From assembly GCF_958979055.1 (NCBI RefSeq), contig NC_084888.1, positions 1,940,001 to 2,004,000 of the forward strand: 64,000 nt of DNA, given 5' to 3'. The notes below the pieces were generated by a model that did not search any database, was not told the origin of the DNA, and worked only from the letters and a program-made list of their open reading frames with translations. Shown here piece after piece: positions 1 through 12,787 of the stretch; the first letter of the stretch is position 1; each line of letters starts with the position of its first letter. Source of the stretch: Alnus glutinosa. Its lineage: Eukaryota > Streptophyta > Magnoliopsida > Fagales > Betulaceae. The position numbers were made by a program, and so were the translations under genes.

Positions 1-1329
1 CAATTAATTACATAAAAGAGTTCATGGTTCAATTGGCCGGCTAAACAAATGAAATAGACTCAGCTAGATGTGCTAATTTTAGTGCACACCGCATAGTCAA
101 TTGGGCCGTCCCCTATTATTTTTATTAAGATTAAAAGTGGCAAAAAAAAAAAAAAAGGGGGGAGGGGAGGGGGGTTGTTTGAAAAATAAAGAAATAAATG
201 AATCGGATATTTCATAGTTCATTTACAATTAAGGTTATGCGGCAGTAAAAATCAAACATTGAACTTCTTTTTTTTTACAGAGCTTTTGTTGATTAAAATT
301 GTGATTTTTACTGTCATGTCATCTCAGTTGCATAGATGGAGATTCGAAAGTTGTTTCTGCTTTTCTTGACCAAGAGGCTCGCTTTGATTGGCATATGAAA
401 CTTGTTGTCTAGAAGGCTCGTCAGCTTTTGTGTTTGATTCCAAATTGGATATTTCGTAAAGTTCATCCCAATGTCAATTGCTTGCATTATGCATATAATC
501 TCACTAGCTGACTCGTTTCTTTTAAATTGGGTTGAATAAATTTCTTCCGATTTAATCTATTAAATTGACACATGTTCAAAATATATGTGAAAAGTACTTG
601 CATTTTTAATAAAGTGTATAATTAAAAACATGTTAATTAATTTAATGAACTTAATTAACTGAATAAAAGAGAATTCCTATGATGATCGAACGTGGGCTAG
701 CTGTTCTTAATTACTATTAGGAAAAGACGTAAAGTGTGTGATCAATTTTAAGCCATCAAAGTAGGGAAAGCATTTAGACTAAAGGGATATGAAATGTCTA
801 CCACACAAATTCCCACTTCAGAGACATTTATTTATAAAATCTACTTCACCCTGTGAATCGAAGCATCAGATCCTTACCAAGCTCTCCAACGCATCCTATG
901 GAACCCATGTTCTAAAAATTGGATTCGGATTTCGTGCAATAAGGCTTTCCATGTCTGATTTAGACTAGATTTTTTTTTTCTCCATATAAAATCACAAAGA
1001 TTGAGAATCCGACTCATTTACAAGTAAATGGATCTTTATTTGTTTAACGAACAAATTAGTGAAAGTGGTGGATGATCTTTCAAAGTTTTGATACATTTTC
1101 CAATATTTTGCTTCCTTCTTTTTTCACATGATTTTTTTTTTTTTACTATGTTTTTTTTTTTTTTTTTAAAGAATGAGTAAAACTATATATCGACAAAAAT
1201 AATCAACTGTACAACAAAAGACTTACAACCCAAACAACAGAAAACAAAACTACTAGAAAACCTTTAAGAATATCTATGCTACACTCATGGAACTAAACCG
1301 AAAACACCCAAAAAAAAACAGCCCTACCC
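1..1329. other. intergenic, no gene seen
   Basis: AT-rich sequence with A and T homopolymer runs and no credible coding frame on either strand. About 525-665 holds one copy of a short dispersed repeat (a stretch like ATTGGGTTGAATAAATTTC followed by a 'tattaaattgacacatgttc' motif), which also occurs near 24.79 kb, 44.09 kb and 47.95 kb. Confidence 0.6.
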
Positions 1330-2100
1330 ACAATGGAACAACTAACTCAAAATACAAGTATCAATGTTCCATTTGTGACAAAGAATAATATTCTCCATAG
1401 TTTTTGGGAATTTGCCCTTTCCAAAAACTCTACACCGAATTGCCCAAAAAATTTGCTTCAAAACCTGCTCTTTAGTGAGAAGTTGTCCACCAACTTTTAA
1501 CTCATTTCGGGCTCGCCATATCCAATACACAGCAGAGCTCAAGATAAGTCTACAAATTGTCCCCATCAAACTCTTACTCTTCTAGGTTCTACATCCTTCA
1601 TCAATCACTTCACTCCAACTTGTATAACAATTCAGCAAGCCACATCGCTGTAAACAAGTTTTCCAAACTCGGGAGCTAAAACCACAAGAAAAGAAAATGT
1701 GGTTTTGGCTCTCAACACCAGCCTTGCAGAAACCACAATTAACATCCCCTTTAAAACCCCAAGCAAGCAACCGGTCCCCAGTAATTAGCCTATTATGAAG
1801 AGCTAACCATAGGATAAAAGCTTGTTTGGGAATAGCAAAAGAATGCCAAACCAACGGCCATCACCTCACAACCTCCTTTTTCATCCTTAGGTGATTCAAA
1901 GTTTCTGCACAAGTGAACACACCAGACTTGACAAGACTCCAAATAGGTTTGTCAATTCCACCAATCGGCACATCCATCAATCTACTTTGAATGGCTACAA
2001 GATCTTCAGAACGCGCTGGCCTCCAACACCAATTACCCTGCTTAAGGACAGTATCTAGCTTAACATCCAGTCTACTATTGGAGTTATAGATAACTCTAAA
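1330..2100 (-). mobile_element. LINE (non-LTR retrotransposon) 3'-end relic with zf-RVT domain
   Basis: The minus strand encodes the zinc-binding tail found after the reverse transcriptase of plant L1-type LINEs. Visible landmarks in order: 'NWCWRPARSEDLVAIQSRL', 'GVFTCAETLNHLR', 'WHSFAIPKQAFILWLALHNR', then the zinc-finger part with 'CGFCKAGVESQNHIFFSC' and 'VWKTCLQRCG', and finally a 'WRARNELKVGG' tail. The reading frame is interrupted by a stop near 1582 and no endonuclease or RT core is present. This is therefore a 5'-truncated, decayed copy of about 0.77 kb. No poly-A tail or target duplication could be defined with confidence. Confidence 0.8.
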
Positions 2101-2324
2101 GCCTTTTTTTTATTTTTTTTACTATGTTCTTTATAATTAATATTTCAATTAGGGATATAGGTGGTAAGATTAGATGAAATGATTATCTTTTGAGTAGGAT
2201 GATTCTTTTATCTTTATAGGGTTTGTTAGTAGGCGGATTAATTTGATCCCTTTGTAACTGTAAAGTCTATTATTTATTGAAGAGTAAATATCAATCAAAT
2301 ATGCTGGAAAATATCACTTTCATC

Positions 2325-2710
2325 TTTGATAGAGATCAGGATTGCAGCAGGTTTACGATTGACTGTCTGTTTGGGTTTGCTATTTCAAAACGTGCAAGTT
2401 AAAAATAACAATTTTAAAATGTGCAATTTGAAAATGCAAATTTTAAAATGATAGTTAACGTTTGGTAAAATTACAGTTTCCCCTTTACAATCAAAGTCTA
2501 ACCTTTAAAATCGTGTTTTTAAAAATGTACCCCCTTACTTGATCCTGAACTATCAATTTTTTTCAATTTGGTTTAAAATTATGTACATTTTGCAGTGCCA
2601 ACGCATGTTCCCACATTCCAACATAATTTGAAAATGGAGTCCTGGAGTTTCAAAACAGCATTATCAAAAGCCATGATAAGTAATATACAAACTGGATAAT
2701 AAATAACAAA
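2325..2710. repeat. dispersed repeat, copy 1 of a ~380-bp family (possible MITE)
   Basis: This stretch matches 8065-8430 along its length: a 'caggtttacga' start, a 'tgtttg(g/a)tttTGC(T/G)ATTTCAAAA' motif, 'ttaaaaata(a/g)ca', and an end with 'tttcaaaacagcattatcaaaagccat' (split here for length) followed by 'atacaaactggataata'. A related GTTTG...TTGCG terminal motif occurs at both ends of 17980-18272. No coding capacity is seen. A short non-autonomous DNA transposon is the likeliest explanation. Confidence 0.5.
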
Positions 2711-3449
2711 TTAAATAGATAAAATTTCATTTTTATGGAAATAATCTTTGAACTTTTAAAATATTAGAAATAGAATTCATCGAAACGTATCAGAATTTTG
2801 AATAAAATGGTAACTATATGGATTTATTTCCCTTTACAAAAATATTTTGGTGTTTTTGGACAAAAACAAAAAAAATCAGAAGAAAATTAATATATTGCAA
2901 GTGTTTTTAGTTTTCAGTTTTCAGTTTGAAAAAAAAAAAAAAAATTAGTGCAATTTAAAGATAAAAACTGTTTTTATATTTTGAATTATTTATTAATTTC
3001 TTTTACTTGAGCTCAATAACTTTAATTATGAATTTCACAATTTTTTTCACTTTTCCAGCCGTTCTCATTTGGCAAGTTGGGTGGAGAAGTTTTTTGATTG
3101 AGTTGCTAGCTCTTACGAGTCAACTCTTTTGGTCGGGACTCTCGAAGAAGATGGTAGTAGGAGATCCTATATATATATATAGGCATATAGCAAGAGTAGA
3201 GATACTCTTAGGTTTCTGAGTCGTCTAAAAGGCCGTACATAGATTAAGGATAAAAAAGAACACTCCATGAATGGTGATATCTCATAATGTTAAAAAAGTG
3301 TTTTTTCCTTTTCTTTTTCCAAGCATGTTAAAAAGTGCTTGTTCAACAGATAATACAGTTGTAATTCAACTAGCTTCCACCGAAAATACTGAGAATAATG
3401 GACCTAGACGCAACACCTGATCTCTTGCCGATTAACTCAAATTTCAGTC
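2711..3449. other. intergenic, no gene seen
   Basis: AT-rich sequence with T and A runs and a short (TA) block near 3170. The only long open frame (about 3007-3219, plus) shows no recognisable protein. The stretch just after 3400 is the decayed 3' side of the B3 gene on the minus strand. Confidence 0.5.
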
Positions 3450-6424
3450 ACCGGAAAATATGGACCCGGATTTCATGTTTTTCCCAAAAGCTCATATATT
3501 TCACTTCCCAAGATTTATCTTCTGAATTCCTTAGAACCATATTTGTCGTGCCTCCAGGAAGGTGTTCTTTAGCAAAAGAAGCTGGGATTCGCTGCATAAA
3601 AACAAAGAAGACCCTTTTGTAAATTTAGCTTATACAAGAGAAAGAGAGATCTGGTGATCATTAAAGCCCAATTTGTTTTTTTTTTAATTAATTAATTAAT
3701 TTTTTTAATTTTTACAGTGACTAAAAGCAAAATAAATAAAATCAAGAAAATATGCTCTAAACTAATGGCTTTAATGCTAAGAAAATAAGAGGATATATGT
3801 TGGAACAGGATGATGATTGCTGGCAGGCTAATTAAGATAAATGCGTCTCTCGAAGTTCTTCATGCCATTTGGTAACATCAAGTCAGTCCATGATTGAGAT
3901 CCACATGGCATGCAGGCAAGTTTAACCAACAGTTAAATAAGGAAAAAGGGTTAAAAAGAGAGGAAAGCTTACAAGTACAAACCACTCCTCCACATGGTAT
4001 TTTGCCATGCATCTCTCGAAGTAAGGAAAATCAGAGGCAAAAGACTGGCCATTTTCCAAACCTTACATCTTTCTGTATCAACCTTTCCTTTTGTCCCTTT
4101 CTCTTCATTAAGTTTGAGCTGTGAATCCATTTTCTTGGTGGGAGGCTCCTTTTCCTCTATTTTTTTCCTTCTCTGGATGTCTTTCCCTTTGAGTTTTTTG
4201 AGCTGGTCTGCTTCATCATGTGGAATGTGGTTGTTCAGCGGACCATAAACTCTCTCACAACCATCTTTTCCAAAAATTAGAACATCAAAAGACATTTCTC
4301 CATTATATATTTGAAAAGCAAGAATTCATTGTCCCCCAAGGAGTGATCTTCAAAGTACTGCTTCCAACCATCTTGCAAATGTATGCCTTCTGCTGTCTTG
4401 CGCAATTTAACACGCCACTCGTCACCTGAGGAATCCCTAAGAATTGCTTGATCAGGCAATTCTTTCGGTAAATGCTTCACAAACTTTGGTGGGATTCGCT
4501 GCAAGTTATGAGAAAAAAAAAAAGAGGAAGATCAAATTTAAGCTTCTGTCAAACGAACATTATAAAACATTAAAGCATGGGCAACATGGGTGTGAATGAC
4601 AAATAAATAAAAGCACGACCTGATGTATTCCATCGCATTTATTTTTTATGCTTTTTTTTTTCTTTTTTTTTTTTTTGTTAAAAAAAAAAGAATGTATATG
4701 GTGGGAAAAAATACACTTGCTCTAACTTATAACAATCAACCAGCAATAGAGGAGCCACATCCATTGAAAGGAACTCACTTAGCACCTAACCCTATGCTGT
4801 AATGAAGATCCTTCAAATAATAGACAAACCACCAGGACTTTAACTAATGATCTCTTATAATAGTTTGGTGATCTTGTTCAAGATCAAACATATCCACAAT
4901 CATAAAATGAACTGATCAACATCTAATAAAGATTCTGTACAAACATTATTATAAACTATGATATTTTGGCACAACAAAGCCAATTTGTAGCTCAAGTCAA
5001 ATGTAGGCAGCCAGATCTTCTCCCCAATTAAAGGTCTTATTCCCCCATGACAATGCACTGTCTTAAATTCCTAAAGCTGTTAAAAAATAGTGAATCTTCT
5101 AGTCACATCCGCTATGCATTGGAATGGTATTGTAAATGCAATGTCTTAAATTCATAAATATAAATTAGATCGGCCCCTGTAAATTACAAACTTCAGATAG
5201 AAACAGAGCATAATATCTCCAGATTTTCAAGAACAAACTAACCTCTCAGAGCATATCATAAAACAGTAGTGCTTATAAGAAACATACATAAGAAATGGTC
5301 AAGCAACAGTTAGCCAATGAAGATTACTAAAAGCATTTGAATATGAAGGATCATGGACCAAAAAGAGTAAAGATGCGAATTCACCCCTAGGCCCTAGTCA
5401 CCAGAGTAATTCTAGTATAATTTGACAGCAGTACTCTGCATCTGAGTCCTCCTGTGGAGTCTTCAGGCGTTTCTTTTCAATGAGCATGCTTTTACAAAAT
5501 ATGACTGAGATTCACTTAACAAGTAACACTAATCCAAACTTCAAAACGTCAACGAAGCCAAAACTCTTTAAACTCACATGCTGTCTCTGCTAGATCATCT
5601 TAGACTAGACTAAAATCAATAAACCAAGCCTCTCTCTATTCTAAATCCAAAAGATGATTATATATATGATTATATCAATAGACGTCTTAAGTCCTGTATG
5701 TTTTCTTCTAGGAATTTTTATGAATTAAAGAATATAACAACGACAAAAACCCACAAATGAAAATTTAGATACTGGGCTAGGGGAGAGAACATCTAATCAA
5801 ATACAAATCAGATCATTCAGACAAGAGGAGATTCAAATGCAAAGAGAGAGAGAGAGGGACTTCGTGTGCTGAACAACCACTTCAATAAGAAGACAGTGGC
5901 TCACTTAAGAAGACATCTCCATGTACGCTTATGAGTTTATATATATATACGGTTATGAGTGCATTTGTGAAGTTTTTGTTCCACATTACTAAGATCGATG
6001 TAAGAAGAAAGAGTGAGTGATTTATATAGAGTAGACTTAACCAGTAGCGTACTTGGAGATGAACTTGTACAGAGATCACGTGTAGATCAATCTGTGAACT
6101 TTGAATTGCTTATATATATGGAATACATGCTCTGTTTTTGGAAGGTTGACAAAAACAGATTTCACAAAGCTCTCAGCTCCGCCATTGATTAGATGTCAAA
6201 GCAATCAGACATGAGTGCGAAACGGCAACCAAAAGGAGTTTATTTATCTCTAAAATATACAGAACAACTCTCCAAAAAACAGTAAACATAAAAGATTTAC
6301 AGATCCAAGAGCAAAGAACAAAGGGATATAGAATCACCAGGTGCTCAGTGTTGACGCCTCCAAAGATGAGCTTGAAGAAGCAGGGTCTATTGTCATCCAT
6401 GTCGTCATGAAACTCACCCCTCAT
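3450..6424 (-). pseudogene. REM-type B3 domain transcription factor gene, probably a pseudogene
   Basis: The minus strand shows a plant REM gene with two B3 DNA-binding domains. Exon 1 is 6424-6338 (29 codons, with 'NRPCFFKLIFG') and ends at a GT donor. Exon 2 starts at 4498 after TTGCAG and continues the B3 fold ('RIPPKFVKHLPKELPDQAIL', 'VKLRKTAEGIHLQDGWKQYF', 'SLGDNEFLLFKY'). It then enters a lysine-rich linker and reaches a possible GTAAGC donor at about 3972. Exon 3 starts at 3591 with a second B3 start ('RIPASFAKEHLPGGTTNMVL', 'SWEVKYM'). Two lesions are seen. An extra two bases in exon 2 (about 4299-4306) shift the frame between FLLFKY and MSFDVLIFGKDG. The second B3 domain decays into stops after 'SWEVKYM'. 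Family members bind DNA in the nucleus (VRN1 is a known example). A shortened single-B3 product cannot be excluded. Confidence 0.72.
4620..6337 (-). other. long first intron of the B3 gene
   Basis: Apart from the exon borders at 6338 and 4498, this stretch holds no recognisable coding sequence. It contains T-rich and A-rich runs (4640-4690), a (GA) block at 5840-5857 and short (TA) runs at 5940 and 6112. Long first introns are common in this gene family. No transposon ends were recognised. Confidence 0.45.
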
Positions 6425-6689
6425 CTAAGATCTTTAAGTCTTCTGTGTATGGAAGTTGCAGAGGGACTCAGGGAGAAAGTAGCCTCCTTTAATATTGCGA
6501 AAACTAGGGCTTTGCTGCACCCTAGCTGGCTTCTCTTACTATATATAGCTCTGCCTTCCTCTTACAAGCACCACTGCAGCGATAACAGATAGAGAGAGAG
6601 AATGGAAGTGGGTGTTAATTTACAGACTGCTTGCGTGTTATGAGAGTTTTTTTGCCATTATGGGCTACGTTAGCTTGCATGTCAGCCGA

Positions 6690-6892
6690 AAAGTGACACC
6701 CCGCGCGGAACTAAAATATCAGGAGAGGGGGACAAAACTAATAAAACAAAAATTTTGGGGGTAAAAATGAATTTTGAGGGGTTCATTTCATAAAAATATA
6801 TAAAATTTTGAAGAATTTTTAAAACTTTTGTGGCATTTTAAAATTTTGTGGAGGCCCGGGACCCCAAAGGCAGGGTGGTTCCGCCTCTGGAC
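6690..6892. repeat. MITE relic related to the hAT-type element at 57788
   Basis: The stretch has the same G-run and 'aaaattttgggg' composition as the element at 57788-57997. It ends in 'GGTTCCGCCTCTGG', which reads CCAGAGGCGGAACC on the other strand, close to that element's CAGTGGCGGACC terminus. The left terminus is degenerate and no target duplication is visible, so this is an old or truncated copy. Confidence 0.4.
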
Positions 6893-8064
6893 ACATGTTC
6901 CCGCAAATAGGGGTTAATTAGTACATTTCAAAGAAAAAAAAATGTAGGGGAGCCGCTCTCGCTCTCGCAAAATGTGTTAAAATATATGATCAAATTTGAT
7001 TGTATTGGCGTCAAGGTATCCTGCTTTTGAGTAATTCTAAATGTTATACTCATATTCTTCGTGTCCCTCTAAAAATGATGTAGCTTTTAAAATTACCATG
7101 TGATTAAAATTCAATTTTGATTAATTACAAGCTCAATAGTGATTTTAAAAATTATTTTATTTTTTAAGAAACATAATAGGAACATGGGTATGACATATAG
7201 CATTATTCCCCACTTTTTTACATACACAAATGGGGCCTAGGTGAGAAGACTTATTCGAATATGATTGTAATTGATTTTTGATTTGATTGTAATCTCCTAT
7301 CTTTTAGTACTCAGATTTGATTATATTTAAACCTGATTTAATATTATTTCCACTTATTATATTTGTATTGTAATCTCCTATCTTTTGTATTGAAATTATC
7401 ATCAAGAAATAAAAACAAAACTTAGCTCTTTAGGCTCTTTCCTAGTAGTGAATATAGGTGTCAAATACTAAAACACATGCAAATCATTTTTATGTTTATA
7501 AGGTTTGTTAGTAGGATTAATTTTGATCCTTTTTAATTGTAAAGTCTATTTATAGACAGAGTAAAAATCAATAAAATATTATCAACAAGGTGTTTTTGTT
7601 GCGAGGCCCACATTCTTTTTTCAAAAGAATCTCCCCCAAAATAATACTATTAATGGACTCTCTATTTCAAAAATTTCACTAAATTTTGATGAAAGTTGTC
7701 AAAACACCTCATGCATCAAATTCTTTAAAGTTTCTCTAAAATGGTGAACGGCAAAAACCCTCTTTATATTTAACCCCCCCAAATAATTTCTCTATTAATT
7801 TTTTAATTATTTTCTTTCAGTTTCCCGCCAAATCCTTGCAAGGGGAATCGATCCCCTTCCATCTTTGATGTTTATATAGTTAAAGTAATTGCTCCAAAAC
7901 TAATAAAAAATAATATTTAATTAAAATTGAGAAATGTTTAGATAGTTTGATGTAGGAAACTTTTTAAAAGTGATGGTTAAACACAAAAAAAAAGTAAATT
8001 CTTTCACTAAAATTTAGTGAAATTTTAAAGAGTCCATTGAGATCACACTTGAGATTCGAACTTG
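6893..8064. other. intergenic, no gene seen
   Basis: AT-rich sequence without a coding frame that resembles a protein. Motifs such as 'attgtaatctcctatctttt' occur twice within about 100 bp (near 7283 and 7370), suggesting decayed repeats. I could not define an element. Confidence 0.45.
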
Positions 8065-8430
8065 ATAGGAATAAGGATTGTACCAGGTTTACGAGGGACT
8101 GTTCGTTTGATTTTGCGATTTCAAAATGTGGAAGTTAAAAATAGCAACTTTAAAGCGTGCAATTTGAAAACTCTTTTGGTAAAATTATAGTTTAGCCTTT
8201 ATAATCACAGTTTAGATTTTAAAATCACAGTTCTTTTAAAAATGTACTCTCAAACGATACGTTTTTTACAATTTTTGTTTAAAATTACAGCTTTGATCTG
8301 CAAAATTGCAATGCCAGAGGCATTTTGAAAGTGGTTCCACGTTCCAATATAATTTGAAAATGGTGTTCTGGAGTTTCAAAACAGCATTATCAAAAGCCAT
8401 AATAATTAATATACAAACTGGATAATAATC
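8065..8430. repeat. dispersed repeat, copy 2 of the ~380-bp family
   Basis: Aligns with 2325-2710 through most of its length, including the 'caggtttacgag' start and the shared end with 'atacaaactggataata'. It lies just downstream of the psbO stop codon. The two copies differ at many positions, so the insertions are not recent. Confidence 0.5.
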
Positions 8431-8533
8431 TCAGTGGTTCTGCAATTGGTCACAGGGAATTGTTTAGCAACACCTTAAACTTACAGCAAAATCTGAACCG
8501 ATAATGAATACAGATTTGTTAAAAAAAAAAGGC

Positions 8534-10424
8534 CTATTGGTCGAGCTGAGCATACCAGAACCCCTGGATCTTCACCTCCTTTGGGGTCTTCGCACCCAAA
8601 TCAGTGTCAGATGGCTGAATGCTCTCAAACACTCCAATCACCTCCCCTGTCTCAGGCTTGCTCTTGGTGACACTCAGGGTGATTTTCCCTGTTGATGATG
8701 ATGTATTTTTAACGTTCTCCTTAGCGAGCTCCTCCTCGTCTCCTCTGCCTCCGGCAGGCAATGCAACCGCATTGTCATAACCGGTTGAGCCACCCCGGCC
8801 CTTTGGGTCCAAGAAAGATGAGCCACGGTAGGATGGCACTAGAAACTCTCCTCCAAAACTCTCCGGCTTGCCTGATGCCACCAGCTGCTTGATTGTGAAA
8901 AGGAAGGGTACGCGCTCGCCACCAGGCAGCTGGACAGTCACGGCTGCGTAGTCAATGCCATCTTTTTCCACGAACTTAATGCCGCCATCGGCTGATACTT
9001 CAAAGGGTCCCTCGATTTCGTCCAGGGTATAGGTTAAGCGGGTCATGAGCTTGGTGTTCTGGAACTCCGGTGGGGAATTCTTGTTCACACTCTCGGCTTT
9101 GACAGTGAAAGAAGTGGGCTCTAGGCAGAGCTTCTTGGCATTGTACTTGCCGGGCTTGAAGGCGAATGCTTCCACCCCGCCGTCAATGGTTGGGCACTGG
9201 TTGGCTGTTCCGGATCCCTTGACCTCCAGGTATGTCTTGCTCTGAATTTCATCATAGGTTAGCCTCTTTGGAGCTCCTTCAGCACTTGCTCCCTGAAAAA
9301 ACATCGAGTGACCAGATCGTCCATACAGTTTTAGATGTTAATAATCTCCATTCATCGTAAGTGAAAGGAAATATAAGAAGTCGAAATAATGGTAGTATTT
9401 AAACCCAACCTTCTACGATTAAACAAATGCCATTAACATTATTACCATTTTCCTTTCAATTAAGCATTAACGGTGTGAGTGGAAATATATATATCTAGCA
9501 GGCCAAGTTTCCTGAGTCAGGACAGTGTCTGCAGCACAACACTTGGGAATGCGACCTCTCTTAAATCACAATTATCCAATCAGCTTAAGCTTTAGAGCAG
9601 GATTCAATCTGATATTATGTTAAATCACTTCATTCATATTTAAATTATTAAAGCACCAAGCATGGTTTTCAAACATTATAGCTTAATTGTGCTTCAAATC
9701 TAAAACGGATCGGAATAGGATCCCCTCCACTTCAAGTTAGTCATTTCATAGTCAGAATTTAATATTGATGTGAGTAAATGATGTCACATGATAAATCGGA
9801 ACACAATTCTGCTTTAATTAGACAATTAAGAAGGGGCCTCGAAATTTGTCAAGCTGAGGGCATGTAATACCAATCGATTGGTGTTCTTTTTTTTTTTTTT
9901 TTCTTTTTTTTTTTTTATGTTATAAACTAACATGTATTTCGATTGCTTTAACCAGGCTTTTAGCGAGAAAAAACAAAAAAAAAAAAAGATGATCTAAACG
10001 AATATGAATTGAAGGGCAGAAAGTAATGTAGTCCATCAGTCAACGATGACAAAGTAAATGAAAATCCGCAATCTAAATTATTCTTAAACAATCTTGTCGG
10101 AGTCTTCTCTCTCACACGTATACTTTCATGCAACATCTTTTTGTTAGTCAAATTTGGTGTCACAACTGAAAGAGAAATACATACCGAGACGACGAGGGCC
10201 GAAGTAGCAAGAGCAAAGCCGGCAATCTTGGTAGCGTCGACACATTTCTGAGCCAAGTCCTTAATATCAGCTTGCAGTGAGCAAGTAAGCCTGGCTGAAG
10301 CTGGTTCCACGCCAAAGGACTTGGAAACACTGACAGAAGACCTCAGCTGTAGGCTGCTCCGAGAAGGCACGCCCACCTTGGTGGGTTGCATGAGCGTGGC
10401 TGCTGCTTGTAGCGAGGCTGCCAT
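8534..10424 (-). CDS. psbO: PsbO, oxygen-evolving enhancer protein 1 (33 kDa), chloroplast precursor
   Basis: PsbO is the manganese-stabilising extrinsic subunit of photosystem II, on the lumen side of the thylakoid. Two exons on the minus strand, 10424-10185 and 9292-8534, join in phase 0 across an 892-nt GT-AG intron and give 332 residues, the usual plant length. Residues 1-80 form a bipartite targeting peptide: a stroma-targeting part starting '[18 protein letters not shown]', then a hydrophobic thylakoid signal '[18 protein letters not shown]' with cleavage expected after ASA. The mature protein starts '[20 protein letters not shown]' and keeps the family blocks '[12 protein letters not shown]', '[14 protein letters not shown]' (its Cys pairs with the earlier one), '[16 protein letters not shown]', '[19 protein letters not shown]', '[20 protein letters not shown]', '[19 protein letters not shown]' and '[20 protein letters not shown]'. 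No lesion was found. The ATG is fixed by the conserved N-terminus. Confidence 0.97.
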
Positions 10425-10463
10425 TCTGTTCTCCTTTTGCTCTCTCTCTCCCTCCCAATGCTT

Positions 10464-10650
10464 TCTCTATATTCTGAGAAACAAAGTAAAAGAGATCGTT
10501 TTGTGTGGTGGGAGTGCAGACAGTGGACGGTACTGGCAGTTATCTGGTGGCCTTGCTGCGAGTAAGATAAGGGATAGGATAAGGCTTTCTCTTATTGGTT
10601 GGTTGAAGCTAATGCCCCTGTTTTTGTAGTTTGCCACCTGGCAAGTTCTC
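10464..10650 (-). promoter_or_regulatory. psbO promoter region with TATA-like and GATAA (I-box) motifs
   Basis: Upstream of the psbO start (minus strand) lies an AT-rich GAATATAGAG stretch at about 10468-10478, a plausible TATA region. On the plus strand 10563-10583 has closely spaced GATAAGG and GATAGGATAAGG motifs. GATAA I-boxes are known elements of light-regulated photosynthesis genes. A CCACCTGG motif lies near 10634. Motifs were recognised by eye only. Confidence 0.4.
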
Positions 10651-12555
10651 ATTTGGGATAAAGATACTCTCAGTCTGACCTGGATGTGTAATGGATGATA
10701 CGGAAAATGACACTTTGGTTATCTTAGCAAATTCACGTTGGGCTAACCAAGGACTGTTGAGTACCGTAGCAAATTTGGATGAAAAATTAGCCCGTTTCTA
10801 ATTTGATAGAGATAAGATTAGTATTTGAGTTGGATTTCTATTCTATTTTATTGAGATTATATTATTTAAATTAGAATTAGGATTAATTAGACTACTAGAG
10901 TTCTTACCAATTTAGTTATCGTTCTATTTTTGTCTATTTAAAGATCATCATGTTGTCAATAAAAAGGGAAAGAGAATTATTAAGCAAAAGCTTGTTTATG
11001 ATTTGCCTCCAACCTGAATTGGATTTACATGTGGTCTCTCCTACTCAAAAGGAATTCATTGTCTATCATATTTTTATCTCAATCATGTGGGGTTCTATCA
11101 TAATTTAGCCTAAAAATTGTACAAACGTAGACAAAACTAGAGTCGAGTTATGTTTACAAATTATTGATCAAGTCAAGCTGAGTTTATATGAGTATGACTT
11201 GTTTCATAATCAAGCCGATTAACTCAATTCGAATAGATCCTTCTCAAACATGTTTGTGAGCAGTTCTATTCATTTAACGACAATAGACACTAGGATACCA
11301 ATTACATTAATTTGTTGTTGTTGTTGTTTTTTTTTTTTTTTTTTTTTTGTGTAATATAATTTGTTGGAACTTAATTTATAAAACATTGCCACACACGGAC
11401 AAACCCAACACAGCAAGATTCTACTAGTTCCAGGAAAAATAATTACTAAAAATTATTGTGTTGCGATATATAAAATGTTAAGAGGGATATACTTGAGTCA
11501 AAAGCTTCATTATTAAGCTTTTCTAAGCAACTTTTTGGGATAAATTATAAGAATAAATGCAGATCCAGTCCACATGATTTTATTGAGTTACAAATAGTTA
11601 CATGAGAATTTAAAGAGATCCTTAAGATTTTTCGGAATAACTGAAAAAACACAAATGAATCACGAAGAGCATTTTTTTGTTAGAATTACGCTGTTCGGTT
11701 TACATGATAAAAGCCAAAAGGACAATATTTTGCTCTTATTTCTTTGAATTATGCTTACAATTTTGAGTGATACTTACAATATAATAGACTCATGGATACA
11801 CATATCCATAAGAGAATTAAATAATACAAATAGACTTTAACTACAATTAAGTAACTGTGACTAAGTGAAAAACTTCGATTATAACTATGTTACAGTCTTC
11901 AACTGTGACTAAGTGATGATCTTCAACTGTAGTTAAGTCACAATTTTTAACCGTGGGTAAATAATACTTGGATCTCATGATATACTCTAACAATGTGAAC
12001 ATTAATAATATTTCTTTTTCACACCAGGAGAAGTAAAAAGATTTGATTACTTCCTAAGTGCACCACGGTGACCCTTTATATATATATAGATAGATAGCTC
12101 GTTAGGAAGCTAAAAATGTGTTGAATAGTTTTTTGACCAAATAGGACAATTCTAGTCATCCATATTCCTTGATCGGATGAATCTGCCAATGTTGGACAGA
12201 ACCCGCGGGGAATTCCAATTTCCAAACAACTTTTAAAAGTAAATGCTTAAAAGGCCATCCAAATCTGCCAACTCTAAAGTCTAAAGGGCTGGGCTTGGAT
12301 AATTGCTTCATGGGCTGACTTTAGAGAAAACTGTCATGAAAGAGAAGGCCCAAATCCAACGATCCAGGGAGGTAATCTGGGAAAGATGAATGTTAAGTCC
12401 CAGTTTGATTGATTTCAGTCAAACAAAACACAGTCTCCCCTTTCTAAGGACAAAAGGACATCTTGAAAGTTGAAACTGCAGGTCTACAACCACAACCAAG
12501 GAGCACACCGGTAGATCAATCGGTTTAGAACCACGACGTGCATCAGCGGGAAATA

Positions 12556-12592
<37 letters not shown>

Positions 12593-12780
12593 AGCTCAAA
12601 AGTGCTTGAAACACAAATCATCGGAGCTCCTCAATCCAACAGAGAGAGTGAGATTGCTTTCTCATCATCGCTACCTCGTCCATCTCTCTCCCCAACACAC
12701 TAGGATCAAGAGACAACGTAAATCAAAAACAAAAGAACACAAACAAATTAATAATAATAATAATAATAATAATAAAAGGC
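10651..12780. other. intergenic, no gene seen
   Basis: No credible coding frame. Contains a T run (11329-11348), a GA microsatellite at 12560-12591 and a TAA microsatellite around 12748-12776, next to the snoRNA locus. A motif related to 'aactgtgactaagt' recurs several times between 11865 and 11945, a small local repeat of about 30 bp. Confidence 0.5.
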
Positions 12781-12787
12781 TTATTAG

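Noticed and set aside
12600-12672. An ATGATGA box on the minus strand near 12661-12668 as a snoRNA
   Set aside because: No CTGA D box or closing stem at a suitable distance.
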